DNA of 6,948 nt. Source: DATMXS01 sp050260275. GTDB taxonomy: Bacteria > Acidobacteriota > Terriglobia > Bryobacterales > Bryobacteraceae. Location of the stretch: assembly GCA_050260275.1 (NCBI GenBank), contig JBLNBX010000099.1, positions 1 to 6,948 on the forward strand, read 5' to 3'. The number at the start of each line of letters is the position of its first letter. Within the stretch, counting starts at the first letter, position 1. The translations under genes and the position numbers were made by a program. Under the pieces are notes generated by a model that saw nothing but the letters and a program-made list of their open reading frames with translations, searched no databases and was not told the origin of the DNA. This document shows, piece by piece, positions 1-4,696 of this stretch.

Positions 1-1682
1 CTTACGCGCAGGATGACGAGTTCGGCAGCCGCGCCATAAACCCGATGGAGCTGTACCACAACCAGGTGACGCGCGCCCAGGGGGCTTTCTCGCTACGCAT
101 GTTCCACCGCTCCTGGGGCATCACGCTCATCCAGGCGAACATCTCCGCCCCCTGCACGGTGCTCGATTTCCCCACGCGCGAAGCGTTCGCGGACGAGCTG
201 CGGTCGGGCGCATACGACATCGTCGGCATCTCGTCCATCATCGTTAACGTAGGCAAGGTGGCCGAGATGTGCCGCATGGTGCGCGAGCTTGCACCCGGCG
301 CGGAGATCGTCGTCGGCGGGCACGTTACGGCAATACCGGGTATAGAGAAGATGGTCGACGCCGACGAGTTCGTCCGCGGCGACGGCATCTCCTGGATGCG
401 CCGCCACCTCGGCGAGAACGAACACGCCCCCATCCGCCACCCCAACATTCCTTCGGCTTTCGGGCGGCGGGTTCTGGGCATGCGAATCCCGGAGCGGCGC
501 GGCTCCACAGCGGCCACCATCATTCCGTCCGTCGGCTGCCCCATGGGGTGCAATTTCTGCACCACCTCGGCGTTTTTCGGTGGCAAGGGGAAGCAGGTCG
601 ATTTCCTCCGCACCGGCGACGACCTCTTCGAGGTGATGTGCGCCGCCGAGCGCGACCAGGGTGTGGATTCGTTCTTCATCATGGACGAGAACTTCCTGCT
701 CAACCGCCCGCGCGTGATGCGGTTGCTGGCGCTCATGCAGGAAGCGCGGAAGAGCTGGGAGTTTTACGTGTTCTCGTCCGCCAACGCCATACGGAAGTAC
801 ACGATGGCGGAACTGGTGGAGATCGGCGTGGCGTGGGTGTGGATGGGCCTGGAGTCTGCGAACTCGCGATACTCCAAGCTCAGCGGCATCGATTCCATGG
901 CGCTCACCGCCGAGATGCGCAGCCACGGCATCCGCGTTCTGGGTTCAACCATCATCGGCCTGGAGCACCACACGCCCGACAACATCTACGACGAGATTGA
1001 GCACGCTGTAGCGCACGACACGGATTTTCACCAGTTCATGCTCTACACGCCGGTGCCCGGCACGCCGCTTTACGGTGAAGTTAGCGAGCAGGGGCGCATG
1101 CTTGAGGATGTCGAACTGGCCGACATTCACGGCCAGTACAAGTTCAACTTCCGGCACCCCGCGATTTCTCGCGACGACTCCAAGCGCTTCCTCGATTACG
1201 CCTTCGAACGCGATTTCGAGCGCAACGGACCGAGCCTCTATCGCATATGCCGTACCTCCTTCGAGGGCTGGAAGCGTTACCGGAATCACCCGGATCCGCG
1301 CGTCAGGGCCCGGTTCGACCGAGAGGGGCGGAGCATACGATCCATCTACTCCGGCGCGCTCTGGGCCATGGAGCGCAAGCTTCGCGGCGCAAATCCGGAC
1401 GTCAGCCGGAGAATTGGCAAGCTGCTCGAGGAGATCGAACGGGCACTGGGTCCGGTGGCGGCGCTCGCGGCCAACGTTGTTGGGCCGGTGCTGCTGTTGT
1501 CGCTTACGCGCGAGGAGCGAAGGCTGGCGCGCGGGCTCACGTATGAGCCGCCCATGTTCGTGGAGCGCACGAACTGGACACCCGCGCCCTCGGCATCGCC
1601 TCTCGAGACGGCTGCAGCCGTCATGCGCGCGTACACGGCCCAGGCGCAGGCGCTCGAGAACTCCGGCGGCATTCAGCGCTAA
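1..1682 (+). CDS. B12-binding radical SAM protein, 5'-truncated by the window edge
   Basis: The frame is open from position 3 to the TAA at 1680-1682. The first ATG (45) has no Shine-Dalgarno sequence and the upstream codons read naturally into it, so the true start lies left of the window. Numbering from that Met, residues about 25-105 look like the second half of a cobalamin-binding Rossmann domain (YDIVGISS near 57-64, VVGGHVTAIPG near 89-99). The radical SAM cluster motif CPMGCNFC is at 165-172 (Cys165, 169, 172, CxxxCxxC), followed by typical barrel elements DENFLL (214-219), GLES (268-271), STIIGLEHHTPDN (301-313) and YTPVPGTPLY (334-343). A basic C-terminal extension of about 200 residues follows, with a hydrophobic stretch at about 468-486. 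The visible part shows no DxHxxG cobalamin-ligand motif, but the N-terminus is missing. The family does radical chemistry using SAM and a 4Fe-4S cluster, often methylation or lipid/cofactor modification; the substrate cannot be named. No partner gene is visible. Confidence 0.9.
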   Translation, partial: YAQDDEFGSRAINPMELYHNQVTRAQGAFSLRMFHRSWGITLIQANISAPCTVLDFPTREAFADELRSGAYDIVGISSIIVNVGKVAEMCRMVRELAPGAEIVVGGHVTAIPGIEKMVDADEFVRGDGISWMRRHLGENEHAPIRHPNIPSAFGRRVLGMRIPERRGSTAATIIPSVGCPMGCNFCTTSAFFGGKGKQVDFLRTGDDLFEVMCAAERDQGVDSFFIMDENFLLNRPRVMRLLALMQEARKSWEFYVFSSANAIRKYTMAELVEIGVAWVWMGLESANSRYSKLSGIDSMALTAEMRSHGIRVLGSTIIGLEHHTPDNIYDEIEHAVAHDTDFHQFMLYTPVPGTPLYGEVSEQGRMLEDVELADIHGQYKFNFRHPAISRDDSKRFLDYAFERDFERNGPSLYRICRTSFEGWKRYRNHPDPRVRARFDREGRSIRSIYSGALWAMERKLRGANPDVSRRIGKLLEEIERALGPVAALAANVVGPVLLLSLTREERRLARGLTYEPPMFVERTNWTPAPSASPLETAAAVMRAYTAQAQALENSGGIQR

Positions 1683-1712
1683 AGCTTCTCGCGTTCAGCT
1701 CGTTCCGGCGAT

Positions 1713-1727
1713 GCCCGCCGTGCGGGC
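1713..1727. other. Small GC hairpin after the radical SAM gene
   Basis: A 6-bp perfect stem with a 3-nt loop (GCCCGC at 1713-1718, GCGGGC at 1722-1727) lies 30 bp after the radical SAM stop codon and 36 bp past the 3' end of tRNA-Sec on the other strand. Neither strand has a T-tract after it, so it is at best a weak or factor-dependent terminator or 3'-end-protecting hairpin for the two convergent transcripts. The rest of 1683-1762 shows nothing else I can support. Confidence 0.3.
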
Positions 1728-1762
1728 CGCATAGCGATCGCTCTCGGCCAGGCAGTCTGCGC

Positions 1763-1859
1763 TGGCGGAAGGCAGTGCGAATCGAACACACCAGCGACTC
1801 TCTTCAAGCCGCCGACTGGTTTTGAAGACCAGCCCGGACACCAGCCCGGTTTGCCTTCC
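1763..1859 (-). tRNA. selC: tRNA-Sec (anticodon UCA), selC
   Basis: Read on the minus strand from 1859, this folds as a textbook bacterial selenocysteine tRNA. The 8-bp acceptor stem pairs GGAAGGCA (1859-1852) with TGCCTTCC (1774-1767). It is followed by the discriminator G (1766) and an encoded CCA (1765-1763). The D-arm has the Sec-specific 6-bp stem (1849-1844 with 1839-1834) and a 4-nt loop TGGT. The anticodon stem CTGGT/ACCAG (1832-1828/1820-1816) encloses the loop CTTCAAA, with TCA at 1825-1823. The variable arm is long, with an 8-bp stem (1814-1807 with 1799-1792). The T-arm has a 5-bp stem (1791-1787/1779-1775) and loop TTCGATT. The 8+5 bp acceptor/T branch, extended D-stem, long variable arm, UCA anticodon and G73 together distinguish it from tRNA-Ser and suppressor tRNAs. 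It is charged with serine, converted to Sec by SelA and delivered by SelB; neither gene is in this window. No convincing dedicated promoter is seen. Confidence 0.96.
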
Positions 1860-1882
1860 AACTCAAAGCGTACAGCAATAGC

Positions 1883-1912
1883 AAAAAGCGCCGTCTCAGA
1901 AAGAGGCGGCGC
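1883..1912 (-). terminator. Rho-independent terminator of the zinc-ribbon membrane operon
   Basis: On the minus strand, GCGCCGCCTC (1912-1903) pairs with GAGACGGCGC (1897-1888) in a 10-bp stem with one G-U wobble and a 5-nt loop. Five T residues (1887-1883) follow immediately. This is a classic intrinsic terminator on the minus strand only; the plus-strand side has no T-tract after the stem. It lies 135 bp beyond the stop of the zinc-ribbon/DUF4870 gene and ends only 23 nt before the mature 5' end of tRNA-Sec. Confidence 0.8.
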
Positions 1913-1956
1913 TCGGCTAAAGCCTTCCGCAGCCTGTAGATCCCAATGAGACGGCG

Positions 1957-1989
1957 CGCGAAACCTGGGCCGTAAGGAGGCCAGGCGCG
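1957..1989. other. Bulged hairpin in the operon 3' region
   Basis: CGCG (1957-1960) pairs with CGCG (1986-1989), CCTGG (1964-1968) with CCAGG (1981-1985), and CC (1970-1971) with GG (1979-1980). An AAA bulge and a single-G bulge separate the helices, and the terminal loop has 7 nt. On the plus strand the loop and closing bases carry TAAGGAGG; on the minus strand they carry CCTCCTTA. It lies in the untranslated tail of the minus-strand operon (2047-1913), where I see no open reading frame. Function unknown; it may simply be part of the transcript's 3' structure. Confidence 0.35.
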
Positions 1990-2047
1990 ATCAACAGCGG
2001 GACGAGACGCAGCCCGCCCTCTCTGACCCGCCCGGCCGTGATTCCGG

Positions 2048-2545
2048 CTACGCCTGCTTTTCGGCCATCGGGCCGATGACCGGCAACTGCCATTTCTGGC
2101 CCTGGCTGGCCTTAACCATCAGCAGGATCCAGACCACCATGCCTCCCAGCCATACCACCAGCGAGAGGAGGCTGACTATGATCATCAGGGCCCACGGGAG
2201 GATCATGCCGAGGATCGTGTTTACGATCCACAGCCCGATCCAGGCGCCGCTGAAGAAGATGGACTGCCACGCATGGAACCGGACGAACTTGCTCTGGTTG
2301 TGTGGAGCCATCGACAGGAACACGATCCCGGTGATGAATCCGGCCACGTAGCACAGCAGGCCCGCGACGTTCTCGCTAAGGCCTCCGGCCTGGGGAGCGG
2401 GCGCCGCCGCGTACTGCTGCTCCTGCGGCTGCCCGTATGACGCGGGAGCCGCTTGCTGGCCGGCCGCCGCAGCGGCGACCGGGGTTCCGCACTTGCCGCA
2501 AAACTTACCCTCTACGGGTGAACCGCAGTTCTTGCAGAATGCCAT
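2048..2545 (-). CDS. Zinc-ribbon DUF4870 (Tic20-like) membrane protein
   Basis: A 165-residue protein. Its N-terminal zinc ribbon has CxxC pairs at Cys4/Cys7 and Cys16/Cys19 (FCKNCG, FCGKCG). An Ala/Gln/Pro-rich flexible linker runs from about 23 to 54. The membrane part (about 56-147) has hydrophobic segments near 60-80, 93-112 and 118-145. The signature KFVRFHAWQS (86-95), between the first and second segments, is the hallmark of the DUF4870/Tic20-like family. The start is ATG at 2545 with GGAGG (2554-2550) four bases upstream; the stop is TAG. The ribbon is predicted to be cytosolic and could bind protein or nucleic acid, but no function is established. It is the last gene of a three-gene operon, 35 bp after the DUF2752 gene, and is followed by the terminator at 1912-1883. 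The only sure parts are the domain assignments. Confidence 0.9.
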   Translation of the reverse strand: MAFCKNCGSPVEGKFCGKCGTPVAAAAAGQQAAPASYGQPQEQQYAAAPAPQAGGLSENVAGLLCYVAGFITGIVFLSMAPHNQSKFVRFHAWQSIFFSGAWIGLWIVNTILGMILPWALMIIVSLLSLVVWLGGMVVWILLMVKASQGQKWQLPVIGPMAEKQA

Positions 2546-2580
2546 TTAGCCTCCGGAAAAAGTAACTGTACGTCAGGGAC

Positions 2581-2913
2581 CTACGCGGCGCAATCCTCCC
2601 CCGGTGTGCAGGGTACCAGTCCGCGCCGGCGCCGAAAAATGTGCCATCTTGCGACTGGGAATACCACAAACGCTATCAGGATCGGGAGTGCCGCCGCCAC
2701 GAGCGGGTTCAAAGCCAAGGCGGCGTCGAAATTGCCGTGCAGAGCCGCCGCGATAGCCCGGGTCATACCGCAGCCGAAGCACTCGATGCCCAGCAGATTC
2801 TTGAAAAGACAGATCTGCGGCCCGGCCGAGGCCATCTCCTGCGGCAAGATAGCCAGCACCGCGAGCGCGAATCCCACGGCCAGGCGGCAGGCTGTTAGTG
2901 CCCTCGAGTTCAC
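2581..2913 (-). CDS. DUF2752 small membrane protein
   Basis: Numbered from the GTG at 2913, this is a 110-residue protein. It has a first hydrophobic segment (about 8-24), the family core CLFKNLLGIECFGCGMTRA (35-53) with Cys35, Cys45 and Cys48, the downstream HGNF...NPL element (59-71), and a second hydrophobic segment (about 70-88). A basic RRRR stretch and two more Cys residues (102, 108) close the tail. This is the DUF2752 pattern; the function of the family is unknown, and the Cys/Gly-rich turn is its most conserved part. The start is uncertain. GTG 2913 lies 8 bp after the stop of the TM2 gene. A TTG at 2925 overlaps that stop (TTGA) and would suit translational coupling. The much longer in-frame extension to 3030 would run through the TM2 gene and does not look like protein. 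The stop is TAG at 2583-2581. Confidence 0.82.
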   Translation of the reverse strand: MNSRALTACRLAVGFALAVLAILPQEMASAGPQICLFKNLLGIECFGCGMTRAIAAALHGNFDAALALNPLVAAALPILIAFVVFPVARWHIFRRRRGLVPCTPGEDCAA

Positions 2914-2921
2914 AGGTTCCG

Positions 2922-3413
2922 TCAATCCGCCAGGGGCACACCTTTGGCGTCCCGGTTTATCGAGCCGGTGAGGATCAGGATGCCCTCGATCAGCCCCCAG
3001 ATGCCAGAAGCTATCGTTGTGATTCCGCACGTCACGATACCGAGCAACCCCAACACGAGCTGAATGATAGCGATGGTAGTGTATCCCAGGTAGAACCGGT
3101 GTACGCCGAACGCCCCCACCAGGATGCCAAGCAGTCCCGCGACGAGCTTGGATTTGGGCGCGCTTGCCCCGGCGACCGGCGGCGGGGACGCAGGCGCCTG
3201 TCCGGGCGCGGGCTGGTAATCTTGCGGTGGAACCGCGTTGTATTCAGGAGCAGGGTCGGCTGCGTACCCGGGCGACTCCGCCTGGGCGGGTTCGGGAGCA
3301 TCTCCGGCCGTGGGCTGGGAAGCGCTGGGGGCATTCCCGCCCGCTCTGCCGCCGCAGTTGGGGCAGAAGACAGACGTGTCGGCGATCTGCGCGCCGCAGC
3401 TAACGCAGAACAT
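2922..3413 (-). CDS. Zinc-ribbon TM2-domain membrane protein
   Basis: A 163-residue protein. The N-terminal zinc ribbon has Cys3/Cys6 and Cys17/Cys20 (FCVSCG, FCPNCG). A long Pro/Ala/Gln-rich linker runs from about 25 to 85, and the C-terminal TM2 domain from about 87 to 152. Two transmembrane helices (about 90-105 and 113-150, the latter possibly broken) flank the signature GVHRFYLGY (103-111). The IWGLIEGILIL segment at 138-148 has Glu where many TM2 proteins carry Asp. The start is ATG 3413, preceded by AGGAGG (3425-3420) six bases upstream. It is the first gene of the minus-strand operon, and its TGA (2924-2922) lies within the start region of the DUF2752 gene. The TM2 family is a small membrane module of unknown role in bacteria. 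TM2, DUF2752 and DUF4870-type proteins side by side suggest a shared membrane function, which is inference. Confidence 0.9.
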   Translation of the reverse strand: MFCVSCGAQIADTSVFCPNCGGRAGGNAPSASQPTAGDAPEPAQAESPGYAADPAPEYNAVPPQDYQPAPGQAPASPPPVAGASAPKSKLVAGLLGILVGAFGVHRFYLGYTTIAIIQLVLGLLGIVTCGITTIASGIWGLIEGILILTGSINRDAKGVPLAD

Positions 3414-3443
3414 ATGATTCCTCCTGGTGGTTTGAACCCAGTG

Positions 3444-3472
3444 AATCTACAGGAAACCGCCTGCCAGCGCAA
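3444..3472 (-). promoter_or_regulatory. Likely sigma70-type promoter for the TM2/DUF2752/DUF4870 operon
   Basis: On the minus strand TTGCGC (3472-3467, 3 of 6 to TTGACA) is separated by exactly 17 bp from TAGATT (3449-3444, 4 of 6 to TATAAT). This would start transcription near 3437, leaving a leader of about 24 nt that contains the strong AGGAGG of the TM2 gene. Spacing and position are good, but the -35 match is modest. Confidence 0.5.
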
Positions 3473-3538
3473 GAGAAATGATAAAGAAAACATTGGGACT
3501 GGAGGGGGCCGCCCCCGGCGCGAGATTCCGCACCCGAG

Positions 3539-3568
3539 TTGACACCCCGAAAAATGTTCCGTTATTCT
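3539..3568 (+). promoter_or_regulatory. Promoter of the rpsL-rpsG-fusA-tuf operon
   Basis: A perfect -35 box TTGACA (3539-3544) is followed after 18 bp by TATTCT (3563-3568, 4 of 6 to TATAAT), predicting a start near 3575. It is the only strong plus-strand promoter in the divergent gap and sits upstream of a gene cluster that must be highly expressed. An A-rich stretch in the spacer (3550-3554) is present. It is back to back with the minus-strand promoter about 70-95 bp away. Confidence 0.7.
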
Positions 3569-3574
3569 GAAGTG

Positions 3575-3827
3575 GATCAAGTGAGTGCGGTTTCTGCCCC
3601 CGTGTGTGTACGCTCCTGAAGGAGCGATCCGGGGGCCGGCCCCGAGGCTTCCCGCGGAAAGCTCCGTTGGGGGCATGGGCTAGTCCATAGCGATCAATCC
3701 GCAAAACTGAAAGCGGCAGTCAGGGACCGGCTTTCCTTGAGATGTGTGGAGGCCGCCATGCGCACGGGCGCGGGCGGGCCCACTCGCCGGAAGGCAAAGA
3801 ATTCATCGCCAGCAGAGAGGAAGATTC
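3575..3827 (+). promoter_or_regulatory. Long structured leader of the str operon
   Basis: Between the predicted start near 3575 and the rpsL GTG there are about 250 nt with no supported gene but several hairpins. GCCCCCG (3596-3602) pairs with CGGGGGC (3630-3636), enclosing CGCTCC/GGAGCG (3611-3616/3621-3626) with a TGAA loop. A bulged 8-bp stem spans 3644-3664 with loop CGC. ATGG/CCAT pairs span 3675-3688, and CCGC/GCGG pairs 3699-3716. GGGG (3632-3635) can instead pair with CCCC (3640-3643), which would break the first outer stem. The leader matches no riboswitch family I can recognise. It may control ribosomal-protein synthesis, but this is inference from length and folding. Confidence 0.45.
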
Positions 3828-4202
3828 GTGCCGACGTTTCAACAACTCGTGCGAAAAGGGCGGAGGCCGCCCAAGTACAAAACGGCCAGCCCGGCCCTGC
3901 AGTCCTGCCCGCAGAAGCGAGGCGTCTGCACGCGCGTGTACACCACCACGCCGAAGAAGCCCAACTCGGCTCTTCGGAAGGTTGCCCGCGTGCGTCTGAC
4001 CAACGGCATCGAGGTGACGACCTACATTCCTGGTGTGGGTCACAACCTCCAGGAGCACTCCATCGTGCTGATCCGCGGCGGACGCGTTAAGGATCTGCCC
4101 GGCGTCCGGTATCACATCATCCGCGGCACGCTGGACGCCTCTGGCGTGGCCAATCGCAAGCAGGGACGGTCGAAGTACGGGGCCAAGAGGCCTAAGAGCT
4201 AA
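3828..4202 (+). CDS. rpsL: 30S ribosomal protein S12
   Basis: 124 residues, the same length as the E. coli protein, and collinear with it throughout. S12 sits at the decoding centre of the 30S subunit, contacts helix 44 and helix 18 of 16S rRNA, and influences accuracy. Visible landmarks are CPQKRGVCTRVYTTTPKKPN (27-46), the loop KPNSALRK (44-51), GHNLQEHS (71-78) and GGRVKDLPGVRYH (84-96). Lys43 and Lys88, whose replacement gives streptomycin resistance or dependence in other bacteria, are both present, so the site looks wild type. Asp89, the usual methylthiolation target of RimO, is also present. The start is GTG 3828, with AGAGG (3816-3820) seven bases upstream; the protein then begins PTFQQLVRK as in the family. 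Starts further upstream in this frame would add 28 non-homologous residues. It is the first gene of the operon, 10 bp before rpsG. Confidence 0.97.
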   Translation: MPTFQQLVRKGRRPPKYKTASPALQSCPQKRGVCTRVYTTTPKKPNSALRKVARVRLTNGIEVTTYIPGVGHNLQEHSIVLIRGGRVKDLPGVRYHIIRGTLDASGVANRKQGRSKYGAKRPKS

Positions 4203-4210
4203 GAGCTAAG
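4192..4210 (+). repeat. Heptamer tandem repeat across the rpsL-rpsG junction
   Basis: CTAAGAG is repeated 2.7 times without a mismatch (4192-4198, 4199-4205, then CTAAG to 4210). The repeat covers the last codons and stop of rpsL and reaches three bases short of the rpsG ATG. It takes up the place where an rpsG Shine-Dalgarno sequence would be, leaving only a weak AAGAG. Confidence 0.85.
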
Positions 4211-4212
4211 CC

Positions 4213-4683
4213 ATGAGCCGTAGACGAAGAGCTGAACCGCGTGAAGTAGCGCCCGATCCCATCTACAACTCGACCCTGGTCGAGAAGTTTGTCAACAACA
4301 TGATGTGGGAAGGGAAGAAGTCCACCGCCCAGCGCATCTTTTACCGGGCCATGGACACCCTGCGCGAGCGCAGCGGCGAAGACCCCCTCAAGCTGTTTAA
4401 GAAGGCGGTGGAGAACTGCAAGCCTCTGCTCGAGGTGAAGACGCGGCGCGTCGGCGGCGCCAACTACCAGGTGCCAGTCGAGGTGCCGCAGAACCGCCGC
4501 ACCAGCCTTGCGATGCGCTGGCTGATCACCAACGCCCGCTCGCGCCCCGAAAAGGGCATGGTGGAGAAGCTGGCGGGCGAGCTGAATGACGCCGCCAACA
4601 TGCGTGGCGGAGCGATCAAGAAGAAGGACGACGTCCACCGCATGGCCGAGGCCAACAAGGCCTTCGCGCACTACCGGTGGTAG
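4213..4683 (+). CDS. rpsG: 30S ribosomal protein S7
   Basis: 156 residues, the usual bacterial length. S7 nucleates assembly of the 30S head by binding the 3' major domain of 16S rRNA near the E site. The family signature is at 15-32 (DPIYNSTLVEKFVNNMMW). It is followed by KKAVENCKPLLEVKTRRVGG (63-82), YQVPVEV (85-91), RWLITNARSRPEKGM (102-116), the LAGELNDAANMRGGAIKKKD helix region (120-139) and the typical ending FAHYRW. The basic N-terminus (MSRRRRAEPRE) is normal. ATG 4213 is 10 bp after the rpsL stop; the only upstream purine stretch is weak (AAGAG within a heptamer repeat), so translation is probably coupled to rpsL. The intercistronic gap is far too short for an S7 repressor site of the E. 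coli type, so any S7 feedback must act elsewhere. The stop is TAG, 13 bp before fusA. Confidence 0.97.
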   Translation: MSRRRRAEPREVAPDPIYNSTLVEKFVNNMMWEGKKSTAQRIFYRAMDTLRERSGEDPLKLFKKAVENCKPLLEVKTRRVGGANYQVPVEVPQNRRTSLAMRWLITNARSRPEKGMVEKLAGELNDAANMRGGAIKKKDDVHRMAEANKAFAHYRW

Positions 4684-4696
4684 GTAAAGGACTGTT

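Noticed and set aside
2..1000. Long reading frames on both strands overlapping the radical SAM gene
   Set aside because: They are shadow frames of GC-rich coding sequence; only the plus-strand frame has conserved motifs.
1734..1741. GCGATCGC palindrome, as in cyanobacterial HIP1 repeats
   Set aside because: I noticed only this copy, which is expected by chance in GC-rich DNA.
1823..1859. Direct repeat of CCAGCCCGG (plus strand) as a mobile-element or attachment-site mark
   Set aside because: Both copies are the D-stem and neighbouring bases of tRNA-Sec; no integrase or flanking repeat is present.
1679..1861. A 60-residue minus-strand reading frame between the radical SAM gene and the membrane operon
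   Set aside because: It runs through the whole tRNA-Sec gene; the RNA explains the sequence and the peptide has no recognisable features.
2922..2924. The TGA ending the TM2 gene as a possible selenocysteine codon, given the tRNA-Sec nearby
   Set aside because: Read-through reaches another TGA after only three codons, and there is no conserved context or hairpin directly after it that would act as a SECIS.
3504..3516. GGGGG/CCCCC hairpin between the divergent promoters as a terminator
   Set aside because: It has only a 5-bp stem with a 3-nt loop and no T-tract on either strand, and it lies upstream of both predicted promoter start sites.
3554..3619. A 21-codon reading frame starting at ATG 3554
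   Set aside because: The ATG lies inside the promoter spacer upstream of the predicted transcription start and has no Shine-Dalgarno.
3575..3740. Known metabolite riboswitch in the rpsL leader
   Set aside because: I looked for the conserved cores of the cobalamin, TPP, SAM, c-di-GMP and ydaO-type classes and found none.
3744..3827. N-terminal extension of S12 by 28 residues from a GTG at 3744
   Set aside because: The extension is Arg/Ala-rich and unlike any S12, while GTG 3828 has a suitable Shine-Dalgarno and gives the usual 124-residue protein.
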